From Noviherbaspirillum_A sp963522035 (GTDB lineage Bacteria > Pseudomonadota > Gammaproteobacteria > Burkholderiales > Burkholderiaceae_D), in contig CAUQYP010000013.1 in NCBI GenBank assembly GCA_963522035.1, positions 1-43,400 on the forward strand: a stretch of DNA of 43,400 nt. The letters run 5' to 3'. The notes under the pieces were generated by a model. The model worked only from the letters and a program-made list of their open reading frames with translations, was not told the DNA's origin and made no database searches. Position numbers and translations under genes: made by a program. Positions 8,644 through 16,244 of the stretch are shown here, in pieces; within the stretch, counting starts at the first letter, position 1; each line of letters starts with the position of its first letter.

Positions 8644-11600
8644 ATGGACAAACTTGCACATCCCGCCTCATCGCATACGGCCTTGACAACCCCCGCCCCG
8701 GGGCTTGAACAGATGCCGCCAGATGTGCTGCAGCACATCCTGCATTACCTGCCGATCAAGGGCGCCCGGAATGTGTTCAGGCTGCTGTCCCAGGGTTATC
8801 TGGCAAGCACCGACTATCTACGCGTTGCCGGCTTGGTGCGGGCGCGCATCAGGAGCATGGCTGCGCAAACAACGCAGGCCCAGGCCTTGCAGCGCTTTAC
8901 CGTTCTGGCCCATGACTGCATGGACCAGAGGCTGCCGGCCGGGACGACAAGCTCGCTGCTTATGGAACTGGTCGATCTGCTGCCGGCGCTTCCCACTGCC
9001 GATCTGCCGACGGCGACGCGTCTGGTGCTGGCTTCCAGCAAAATGCTGGGGGAGAGGGCAGGGCATGAAGTCAGGGAACGGTGCATGGAGCGATGCATTA
9101 CGGCCTACCAGCACCGCAGTACAACGGAAGCGCAGTTGCCAGGCTTCGTGCCGGTGGACGACGAGGAAGCGGCGCTGGCCGCCAGGCACTTCAACTACGG
9201 CCTCGATCGCACTGTCGCGTCGACCGGACAAATGCTGAGCCATATGGAGAACCTGTGTTCTGCGCTGGGCTGGGCGGAAAAAGTCGCCGATGCCGACGAA
9301 CGCGTTCGTCTGCTGAGCAAGATGTGCCGTCATGGCGTGACTACGTTCATCATGTTCAACCTGATGGACGAGGAGTTCCGCCAGCGCGGCGCCCTCCCAC
9401 GGGCGCAGGCCCTGCGCAGCAAGCTGGCCCAAACCACCATGCGGATCTTGCCGGCGCAGCCGATCCAGGCGCAGGCTGCGCTGCTCTCGCTTGCGCTGGA
9501 AGTGTCGGCGAAGGACCGTGATGCGTACCGCCTGGCTGTGCAGGCCGCTTGCCGCCTGGTCCGGAAAACGCCGGACGACACATTGCTTGCGCACTGGAAG
9601 ACTACAGCCAAGGCGCTGTATCGCGCCGGTGTCGTGAAGGCGCTGACGCTACGGGCCAGCGCATGGCCAGACCTGCAGGGAAGGGCCACCATGTTGCGCC
9701 AGCTCGCCGGCGCGGCTTATGACAAGGGCGATTTCAGCGAAATGGATCGCCTCTGCGCGATGGTCACTGTGCTGCTTCCACCCAGCATCGACACGATATG
9801 CGACCTTCTGGACCAGCATGCCGATGCCGTTGGCCAGGCGCGTGTTGAATTTATCGTGTGCGAACTTATTCCGTCGGTGATTGCCCTGCCGACAAGCGTA
9901 CATGGAAGGTTTACGTTGGTCGTGATGACCTCGCGCTACCTATTCGATTATTACGAATCCGATAAAGGGTTTATCGGCGAACCACAGTCGCGTGCAGAAC
10001 TGGGCAACTGCCTTGCTAGTTACAAGAAACTGATCGCAGCACTGTTCGGCACTTCGATGCCGGACGACGAACTTATGCGCCGCCGGATGAGGTATATCGC
10101 CGAGGAGTTGCTGGACCTTGCTTACAAATTCCGATCCGGCACGCCGTTCAGCGCTCGCGCGGCGATGAAGTTTAAACTCATTGCGTTGCTGGAGCCTGTC
10201 GTTCGCCGATTTCGTTCAATGCAAGCAAGCACCGAAGCCATAGACGACAGTTCCAGCGTATCCCAGAGCCCTTCAGCACCCGCCGCTCTGGAGCGTTTGC
10301 CCGACGACCTACTTCACGCAATTCTCCATTACCTGCCGGTAAAAACAGCGCGCAACGCATTCAGGCTCATCAACCGCAACTACCTTGCCGGCACCGACTA
10401 CCTCCGCACTGCCGGCAGGGTGCAAACCCGTATCAGGAACAAAATAGCGACCGAGTCGTGGGAGCAGCTTGAAAAACACCTTGCAAGCCTGATCACCGAT
10501 TGCATGAACAGCGCTTTTCCGTCCGCACTGAAGCATTCTCTGCTGATGGAGCTGGTCGGCACATTGTCGCAACTGCCTGCGACATTGCACGCCGATGCGA
10601 TGCAGTTCGTGCTGGCGCAATGCAACGCGATCGGCAAGCAGTGCGGGCCAGCCACCAGGCAGGCGTGCATGACGCTGTGCATTCATGATTACCAGCGCAG
10701 GTCGGAATGCGCGCCGCAGCTGGAGAAGTTCTGGCCGGTCACCGACGAAGAGGTGCGCATTGCCGCCGATTTTTTTGATGCAGACATCGACCCTGCGTCC
10801 GTTCCATTCCCACAGCTTCTTAACCACCTGGACAGCCTGCTTGCTGCGATGGATAGCGCAAATGGCATGCAGGACAGCCAGGCGGGCGACCGTGCCTTGA
10901 CCATGTTGTGCAATCACTGCACCGATACGTTCATCGTGATCGAAGGCGGTACGGAAATACTGCGAAAAAATGCCGGATGGGAGCAGGTTGCCAACCTCAA
11001 GGCCGCGTTCGCAAGCAAGGCTTTATTACTTTTCCCGGGCAAGTCGGCGGCTTGCCAGGCCGCGCTTCTTTCCATCACGCTTGCCTTCGCCGGGAAAAAT
11101 TCGGCGATGTGCAAGCAGGCCGAAATGGATGGCCGCGATCTGATCAGGGCCATTCCGGACACCTCGCTGGCGCTTGCGCTATCGGCCGTGGCAACGAGCC
11201 TGCTTCGCCACGATATCGGCGAACAACTGGTCGAGCGCGTGGATGCCTGGCCCGCACCTGCCGAACGACTGGCCATGCTCAGGCAGTTGGCCACGCTCGC
11301 CTGGGAACAGGGGGCGATGCCGCAGATGGAGCGGATCTGCGCCCGCATTTGCAAGCTTGAGCCGCCCGACCCCGTGGCCTTGCAGGCGCTAGTGCAGGCG
11401 AGCATGTCCAGGCCTGCCGCCGAGCGGATCGACTGCGCTACCCGGGACGTCATTCCTTACCTGCTATGTGTTCCCAGCGGGTTGCCAGGGCTCGCGGCAT
11501 TCGATGCAATGCTCGAGCTGATCAGGGCTGTGCCGGAACTCAAGCCCGGGATGAAAGCGCAACAGCGCTGGACGGCATTGCGGCAGTACGCGATCGATGC

Positions 11601-11775
11601 CAAGTTGCGCATGCTCACCGTGCACTACAGCAGCAACGAACGGGAGCTTGAACACAGCGCCAACGGTGCCAGTTCGCCTGCTGTCGTTCCCTCGGCGACG
11701 ATGAACCAGTTCATCGAGCTGGCGCGGCAACTATTTCAGCAACCTGGGGCGAGGAATGCAAAGCCCAATGAATAG
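8644..11775 (+). CDS. Putative effector with two tandem F-box repeat units
   Basis: 1043 residues. The ATG at 8644 is preceded by AGGAG with an 8-base gap; a TTG six bases earlier is less likely. The protein is an internal duplication: residues ~21-418 and ~549-945 align along their whole length. Each unit opens with an F-box-like motif, LEQMPPDVLQHILHYLP (21-37) and LERLPDDLLHAILHYLP (549-565), followed by ARN-x-FRL and YLA-x-TDYLR. Each continues in amphipathic helices with TPR-like character (RATMLRQLAGAAYDKGDF in unit 1, RLAMLRQLATLAWEQGAM in unit 2). No transmembrane segment is seen; the first 20 residues are Ser/Thr/Pro/Ala-rich. F-boxes bind host SKP1, so the protein probably acts in a eukaryotic host; two F-boxes in one chain could engage two SKP1 molecules. 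No enzymatic motif recognised. The gene is monocistronic, GC-rich like the core genome, and ends at a strong hairpin. Confidence 0.65.
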   Translation: MDKLAHPASSHTALTTPAPGLEQMPPDVLQHILHYLPIKGARNVFRLLSQGYLASTDYLRVAGLVRARIRSMAAQTTQAQALQRFTVLAHDCMDQRLPAGTTSSLLMELVDLLPALPTADLPTATRLVLASSKMLGERAGHEVRERCMERCITAYQHRSTTEAQLPGFVPVDDEEAALAARHFNYGLDRTVASTGQMLSHMENLCSALGWAEKVADADERVRLLSKMCRHGVTTFIMFNLMDEEFRQRGALPRAQALRSKLAQTTMRILPAQPIQAQAALLSLALEVSAKDRDAYRLAVQAACRLVRKTPDDTLLAHWKTTAKALYRAGVVKALTLRASAWPDLQGRATMLRQLAGAAYDKGDFSEMDRLCAMVTVLLPPSIDTICDLLDQHADAVGQARVEFIVCELIPSVIALPTSVHGRFTLVVMTSRYLFDYYESDKGFIGEPQSRAELGNCLASYKKLIAALFGTSMPDDELMRRRMRYIAEELLDLAYKFRSGTPFSARAAMKFKLIALLEPVVRRFRSMQASTEAIDDSSSVSQSPSAPAALERLPDDLLHAILHYLPVKTARNAFRLINRNYLAGTDYLRTAGRVQTRIRNKIATESWEQLEKHLASLITDCMNSAFPSALKHSLLMELVGTLSQLPATLHADAMQFVLAQCNAIGKQCGPATRQACMTLCIHDYQRRSECAPQLEKFWPVTDEEVRIAADFFDADIDPASVPFPQLLNHLDSLLAAMDSANGMQDSQAGDRALTMLCNHCTDTFIVIEGGTEILRKNAGWEQVANLKAAFASKALLLFPGKSAACQAALLSITLAFAGKNSAMCKQAEMDGRDLIRAIPDTSLALALSAVATSLLRHDIGEQLVERVDAWPAPAERLAMLRQLATLAWEQGAMPQMERICARICKLEPPDPVALQALVQASMSRPAAERIDCATRDVIPYLLCVPSGLPGLAAFDAMLELIRAVPELKPGMKAQQRWTALRQYAIDAKLRMLTVHYSSNERELEHSANGASSPAVVPSATMNQFIELARQLFQQPGARNAKPNE
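8704..9897 (+). repeat. F-box repeat unit 1 (residues 21-418)
   Basis: First copy of the ~398-residue duplicated unit. Landmarks shared with unit 2, in order: the F-box-like motif, SLLMELV, CITAYQHRS (CIHDYQRRS in unit 2), QAALLSLAL (QAALLSITL), and IPSVIALPTS (IPYLLCVPSG). The copies are clearly related at protein level but diverged throughout, so the duplication is old. Confidence 0.75.
10288..11478 (+). repeat. F-box repeat unit 2 (residues 549-945)
   Basis: Second copy of the duplicated unit, 397 residues against 398 in unit 1, so very little net insertion or deletion has occurred. The two copies are joined by a ~130-residue linker (419-548) ending in a Ser-rich stretch just before the second F-box-like motif. 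Confidence 0.75.
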
Positions 11776-11808
11776 CGTCCTGAAAACCTGTTAACCATGT
11801 TGCAGCGA

Positions 11809-11856
11809 ACCACGCCGTGACCGCATGATGTGAACCTTATGCGGTGACGGCGTGGT
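11809..11856. terminator. Bidirectional hairpin between convergent effector genes
   Basis: ACCACGCCGTGACCGCAT (11809-11826) pairs with 11839-11856 at 17 of 18 positions around a 12-base loop. It lies 33 bases after the double F-box stop and 16 bases after the stop of the convergent 529-residue gene, so it can end both transcripts. There is no long T-tract. Confidence 0.65.
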
Positions 11857-11872
11857 CGACCTTTCCCGGTTT

Positions 11873-13462
11873 TCAGTCCTCCGCTTCGTGCGGGCAGCAC
11901 CGCCGGGCAACGCCATGCGCCGCACCCAGCATGGTGTGCGCCGCTACCTCCAGCTCTCGCCGGACGACGAAGCCTGCCGCACCGATCATTGCGAACGGCG
12001 GCACCACGTAACCGAGCCAGCGTATCCAGGGCACTGACGACTTCACTGCCTCTGCGCCCAGTTGCGAAGTGGCCAGGCCCGGCAGCTGCGACAAGCCCTT
12101 GCCGATAAAGCTTGCAGCGGTATACAGCCCCTTGGCCGGCACCTCGGGGTCGATGCCTATGGCATGGCGCTTGGGCTGCAGCATGGCGCCCCACTCATAG
12201 AGCACAGAGCTGAGCAGCGTGGACTTGGCGACTGCCTTCTGGTGCCACAAGGTGAATGAGCGATGCAGCATGGCATACGCATGCGCCTGCTGCTTCGCCA
12301 GGTTTGGCGCCGCGCGCCTGGCGTCGATATCCTCCAGTATCATCCCGACGACCCGCGCCTCTTCCCGCCACAGCGCAGTGGTCCTGGTGACGGTTTCCTT
12401 GCCGCCGGTCTTGTCTGCCTGCCAGGACCGGAGCAGCTGTACACATTCCTGCAGGCAGGCGCCTGCGACCGCACCGCCAGCGGTGCGTAGGCCGGTCCGT
12501 GTCCATTTTCCGGCGTTGCTGTTGTCGTATAAGTCCGGATGGGTGAATTCGGGCAGGCAGTTGGTGGCGCTGTAGATCACGCTGTAGATGTGGCACGGCA
12601 TGTCGTCGGTCATGTGCTTGCCACCCCACAAGGTGAGCCAGCTGGTGCGCGCAAGCCAGTCGGCAGCGTTGAGCCATTCGGTCTCGCTGCTGACCTTGTC
12701 TCGCCATGCGAATTTATGGTTGCGTTCCAGGTGGGAGGTGCCTTCCAGCGCCTCCCTGGCGGCACGCGCCTGCAGGCCTTGCCGGACCATGTAGAGGTCG
12801 AGGCAAGGGTTGGTGATGGTGGTGGCGCGGATCATGCTGACGAGGGGTTCGGCGAAGGTCCAGAGGGTGGTATTGACCGCGAGGCCAAGCAGGGGGCTCG
12901 ATGTCAGCGTGCTGATTGCGCCACCAAGGCCGAAGGAGACCAGGTTGCCGGCGCCGCCAGCGACAAGGTTCCAGCCATGCTTGCCATAGCCGGCCTTTAC
13001 CGCGGTTTCGAACGCGCCGAGCTTTTGCAGGTAGGCCGTGCGGGCAAGGCGGGTGGCGGGGCGCATCACGTCGTCGAGCAGCTGGGCCGGGTCCGCGGCT
13101 GAAATGAAGGCGCCGAGTTCCTCGATGACGGTGTTCAGGTCCTTGACGACCTGCCTGGTGTCGCCGCCGGCGGCATGCACCTTGTTCAGCCTGAAACTGG
13201 CAAGCTCAAGCTTGCGCCTGGTCTTGATCAGCTTGCGTTCCAGTGTCGCATCGAAGCCCGGGCCGGCGGCATTCCGGCTAGTCGAATGCGCGCTGGCCAG
13301 GGTCGTCGTGGCGCCCATGTGCTGCAGTTCGGCGCGGTCGTCATGCCGGTCGTCTTCCACCATGATGCTGGTGTCAGGCGCGCTGTCGCCGGCCGTCCTG
13401 CTGCGGTGTTTTTCCAGCATGGGCGTAGTGCTGCCGGAGCGGACGCGAGAGGGACTTTGCAT
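11873..13462 (-). CDS. Paralogous putative effector family, member 2 (chaperone-linked)
   Basis: 529 residues. The first ~70 residues are Ser/Thr-rich and disordered, a helical region with coiled-coil character follows (~70-135), then hydrophobic segments (~165-205, ~325-345, ~470-495). Family motifs: MIRATTITNP (210-219), DDMPCHIYSVIYSATN (286-301), KSTLLSSVLYEW (413-424); the last continues into GIDPEVPAK, matched by GTDPDMPGK in member 3. The C-terminus is short and contains CC (CCPHEAED). The start lies 4 bases after the stop of the CesT-like chaperone gene, the classical chaperone-effector arrangement, so this is the best candidate for that chaperone's client. The gene is GC-rich, like the core genome. 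Family not recognised; a secreted, membrane-inserting effector is the inference. Confidence 0.65.
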   Translation of the reverse strand: MQSPSRVRSGSTTPMLEKHRSRTAGDSAPDTSIMVEDDRHDDRAELQHMGATTTLASAHSTSRNAAGPGFDATLERKLIKTRRKLELASFRLNKVHAAGGDTRQVVKDLNTVIEELGAFISAADPAQLLDDVMRPATRLARTAYLQKLGAFETAVKAGYGKHGWNLVAGGAGNLVSFGLGGAISTLTSSPLLGLAVNTTLWTFAEPLVSMIRATTITNPCLDLYMVRQGLQARAAREALEGTSHLERNHKFAWRDKVSSETEWLNAADWLARTSWLTLWGGKHMTDDMPCHIYSVIYSATNCLPEFTHPDLYDNSNAGKWTRTGLRTAGGAVAGACLQECVQLLRSWQADKTGGKETVTRTTALWREEARVVGMILEDIDARRAAPNLAKQQAHAYAMLHRSFTLWHQKAVAKSTLLSSVLYEWGAMLQPKRHAIGIDPEVPAKGLYTAASFIGKGLSQLPGLATSQLGAEAVKSSVPWIRWLGYVVPPFAMIGAAGFVVRRELEVAAHTMLGAAHGVARRCCPHEAED

Positions 13463-13466
13463 CGCG

Positions 13467-13940
13467 TCAGGCCAGGTTCAGCATAGATGCGCCGTGCCCG
13501 CTCGCCTGGGCTGGTGCAGCCGCCGGATCGGACTGGCTGTCTTCGTCCAGCATGGCGCGCAGGCTGTTGGTCTGGGTTGCATACACCTGGAAAGCCTCGG
13601 CGAGTTGCGCAGCATCCAGTGTGTCGGGGTTCATGAAGTGGACAACGAAGAGCGCATTGCCGCTGCTCGGGTCAAGCGAGTAGACGCCGTTGGTCTTGGA
13701 ACCTGATAACAGGTTCATGGCGAGCAGCTGTTCATATATCTCGGTGCGCGACATCTCGGGTATGGCGCCCATGTCGACATAGCAGAACAGCGTGTCGGGA
13801 TTGGCCTGTTCGTCGAAGAAGAGGGCAATCTCGACGCCGTAGATTTCAATGCGTCCCTGTTCACCCAGGGCGTCGACATCGGGTTGTTGCAGTGCGACGC
13901 TCAGCTTGCGGCACAAGCTTCTGTATTCGGTTTCTTTCAA
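13467..13940 (-). CDS. CesT-family type III secretion chaperone (probable)
   Basis: 157 residues, acidic, no signal peptide. It follows the CesT/Tir-chaperone pattern: an N-terminal helix (YRSLCRKLSVALQQPDVDAL), beta strands (RIEIYGVEIALFFDE, DTLFCYVDMGAIP), the helix ending in EQLLAMNLLSG (family pattern LLxxNLL), a strand pair (GVYSLDP, ALFVVHFM) and a C-terminal helix (LAEAFQVYATQTNSLRAML), plus an Ala/Pro/Ser tail of ~30 residues. Such chaperones dimerise and bind the N-terminal chaperone-binding domain of an effector, keeping it ready for the type III secretion ATPase. The start codon is TTG, with CCGGAG six bases upstream; the nearby ATG (13954) is out of frame. It is followed after 4 bases by the 529-residue family member. 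Confidence 0.72.
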   Translation of the reverse strand: MKETEYRSLCRKLSVALQQPDVDALGEQGRIEIYGVEIALFFDEQANPDTLFCYVDMGAIPEMSRTEIYEQLLAMNLLSGSKTNGVYSLDPSSGNALFVVHFMNPDTLDAAQLAEAFQVYATQTNSLRAMLDEDSQSDPAAAPAQASGHGASMLNLA

Positions 13941-14121
13941 GATCTGCTCCGGAAATCATCGGCGCTTCCGTCATGTCAGGCCGATGGGGTGGGACGGTAG
14001 GCCGGCCCCGGGCGGCGCTGCATTGCGCCATACGGCGGCCTGGCACTTGCGCCATGCGCGGCTGAGTAACCCGATTACTGCTGCGGTTCAGCGTTTCTCC
14101 CTGGTGTGCGGGATCGAGCAG

Positions 14122-15909
14122 CTAGAACACGCTGTCGCTATCGCTGTCCGGATTGCTCATGACGCTCCTGTCGGCGATGGAGCCGCCGGAGGGGGCGGAA
14201 GGGCTTGCATCCGGATCGTTTTCCTCCGCATTCGTCGACAAATCGCTTTCCTCTTCGCTGCTGTCGCTTTCGTCCGGATCGTCGACGCTGCAGCAGCAGC
14301 CGGCCCGTATGGCGCTGGCAATGCCCTTGCAGGCGCCGAACAGGGAGCGGTACCAGTCCTGCATTTCCGTGCGCATTGCAAAGCCGGGCCATGTAACGAG
14401 GGTGAATGGCACTACCAGGTGCGCGATCATCCGGGTCATGCGCTCGGGCGACCTGGCGTAGGGCTGGCACAGGTAGGTGGCGGCCAGGCTGGGCAGCAGG
14501 GTCGTGGTCTTTCCAAGCATGTTGCACAGGGTATCGAGCCGCTTTCCCGGCATGTCCGGGTCGGTGCCGGAGGCCAGCCTTTTTTTCTGGAACATGACGC
14601 TGTACTCATACGCGATCGACCCGAACAGCGTCGACTTCGCGCTGGCCTTGGCGAGTTCCATTTCCACCTCGCGCAACTTGGCGCGCAGCAGCCGCGCATC
14701 GTTGTCCGGCACGGCGCCTCGGGCCAGCATGTCCTTGATGTCTTCGGCATACGACTTCAGGTAAAGCGCCTGCAGCTGCCAGTCGTGCAGCCGTTTTGTC
14801 ACAACCTCCACACCACCGGTGCTGCCTGCCATGGCGCGCCGGATGCGCTGCCCCAGGAGTGCGGTGATCGCGCCGCTCAGGAAGCCGGCGCCGTACTGCG
14901 CACCCAGGTCGTTGCGCTTGCCCTCGGGCCTGGTACGGTCGAACAGGGCCGGGCCGTAGACGTCGCCGAGGACGTTCTTGACCGAATAGAGCACGGAGAA
15001 GGTAAAGAAGGGGAAGTCGTCCGACGACATCTTGTGCAGCCACAGCCACAGTTCCTGGTTGGTGGCGAGCGCTTGCGCGGCGGTGAGCAGCGCACGCTTT
15101 CCGGTGACCGGGTCTATCCAGAGCATCTTGGTCTTAGGCGGCACATGGGCGAGATAGCGCCAGGCGTCTCCGTTGGACCGGGCGCGCGCGCGCTGCCTGC
15201 CGGTGTAGGCTTCGGAAGCCGGGTTGGTCCAGGTCGTGGCGCGCAACATCGTCCACAAGGGTTCGGCCAGTGTATGCAGCGGACCGGCCAGCAGGCCAAG
15301 AGCAGGTATCTCGGTGCCACGCGCCAGCATGGTGGCGGTGCCGAACGGAATGGTGTAGGCGATGCCGCCCGAGAGGATGGTCCACAGGTGCTTGGTGTAG
15401 CTTGCCTTCTGCGTGCGCTGATAGTCGTTCCAGACATGGAGGCAGGTCTGTTCAAGGTCCCTGGTCGCCTGGCTTTTCACCCGCTCCATGATCGTGCCGT
15501 GCAGGTCCGGTTCAAGCACGCGCATGCAATCCTTGAGCTGTGTCGTCAGTTGGCGCCGGTTGGCGCGCAGCGCTTCCAGTCGGGCGCCGTCGCCCGCCCT
15601 GGCCGGGCCGGCAGCACGGTCATTCAATGCCTTGATCTTGCCGGCGTTGCGTTCCAGTTCATTGCACAACTGCTGCATCTGGCGCTCGACCCGTGGGTTT
15701 CCACTCAGTGCGCCGGTGTTTTCCGGGCGGCCCTCACGACGCGTCTGCGAGCGTTGAAAGCTGGCGAAGCTCAGGACTGTATCCGGCGTATCCGGCGTGC
15801 CTGGCGGGTATGTCAGCCGCCTTCGTGGCGGCGACGATTTGTCCGGGTCCACCACCGGCTGCCCAATGCGCGCTTGCGACCTTCCACTGCTTGAAGATAA
15901 GCTGTCCAT
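14122..15909 (-). CDS. Paralogous putative effector family, member 3
   Basis: 595 residues from the ATG at 15909, chosen because GGGAG lies nine bases upstream and the resulting N-terminus (MDSLSSSSGRSQ) is Ser-rich like member 1; an upstream ATG at 15987 would add 26 residues. Layout: disordered N-terminus (~1-70), coiled-coil-like helices (~75-130), hydrophobic segments (~180-220, ~335-352, ~490-520). Family motifs: MLRATTWTNP (221-230), DDFPFFTFSVLYSVKN (297-312), KSTLFGSIAYEY (425-436). A long acidic Ser-rich tail follows a CCC cluster and ends DSDSDSVF. Closest to member 2. It lies upstream of the chaperone gene on the same strand (181-base gap), so the chaperone may serve both. Family and function not recognised. 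Confidence 0.62.
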   Translation of the reverse strand: MDSLSSSSGRSQARIGQPVVDPDKSSPPRRRLTYPPGTPDTPDTVLSFASFQRSQTRREGRPENTGALSGNPRVERQMQQLCNELERNAGKIKALNDRAAGPARAGDGARLEALRANRRQLTTQLKDCMRVLEPDLHGTIMERVKSQATRDLEQTCLHVWNDYQRTQKASYTKHLWTILSGGIAYTIPFGTATMLARGTEIPALGLLAGPLHTLAEPLWTMLRATTWTNPASEAYTGRQRARARSNGDAWRYLAHVPPKTKMLWIDPVTGKRALLTAAQALATNQELWLWLHKMSSDDFPFFTFSVLYSVKNVLGDVYGPALFDRTRPEGKRNDLGAQYGAGFLSGAITALLGQRIRRAMAGSTGGVEVVTKRLHDWQLQALYLKSYAEDIKDMLARGAVPDNDARLLRAKLREVEMELAKASAKSTLFGSIAYEYSVMFQKKRLASGTDPDMPGKRLDTLCNMLGKTTTLLPSLAATYLCQPYARSPERMTRMIAHLVVPFTLVTWPGFAMRTEMQDWYRSLFGACKGIASAIRAGCCCSVDDPDESDSSEEESDLSTNAEENDPDASPSAPSGGSIADRSVMSNPDSDSDSVF

Positions 15910-16051
15910 CCCCGTCGTCTCCCTTTTGGCGGCTGCATTTTTTGGTTGCGGGAAGCAGGTCGCAGGAAAGCTTCGTATCTGGGGCAAATCGCCTTGCCTG
16001 GTTTCGCAGCCGTCAGGGCCTCGCCAGACGGATTACCGGCAACAGGCTTTC

Positions 16052-16073
16052 CCGCAAGCTCCGCAGCTTGCGG
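16052..16073. repeat. Perfect hairpin upstream of family member 3
   Basis: CCGCAAGCT and AGCTTGCGG (9-bp arms) flank CCGC. It is located ~140 bases upstream of the 15909 start, between pilU and the effector cluster. No T-tract adjoins it. It may be an operator, or part of the transcript end of pilTU. Confidence 0.45.
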
Positions 16074-16202
16074 CTGTGGACCAGGCGGGATCTTGCGCTT
16101 GCACAAAGGGGTTATTGACATGCCGCAGGGAGCAGGGAGTGCAGGCAGGGAGGACCGGTAGGCGGGGCGGTATTGTTTGTAGAGGTGCGTTTATCATTCG
16201 CG

Positions 16203-16241
16203 GCGGTGCCGGGCCAGCCCTGGTGGGCGGCCGGGCACCGC
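16203..16241 (-). terminator. Strong GC-rich hairpin after pilU
   Basis: On the minus strand GCGGTGCC pairs with GGCACCGC, then after one C-C mismatch GGCC with GGCC and GCCC with GGGC around ACCA. It begins 3 bases after the pilU stop. There is no T-tract, so it may work as a weak or Rho-assisted terminator separating pilTU from the effector cluster. Confidence 0.55.
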
Positions 16242-16244
16242 GGT

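Noticed and set aside
13849..15894. 681-codon plus-strand open frame over paralogue 3
   Set aside because: The minus strand carries the family motifs shared with two other proteins; the plus-strand translation is His/Arg/Gln-rich shadow.
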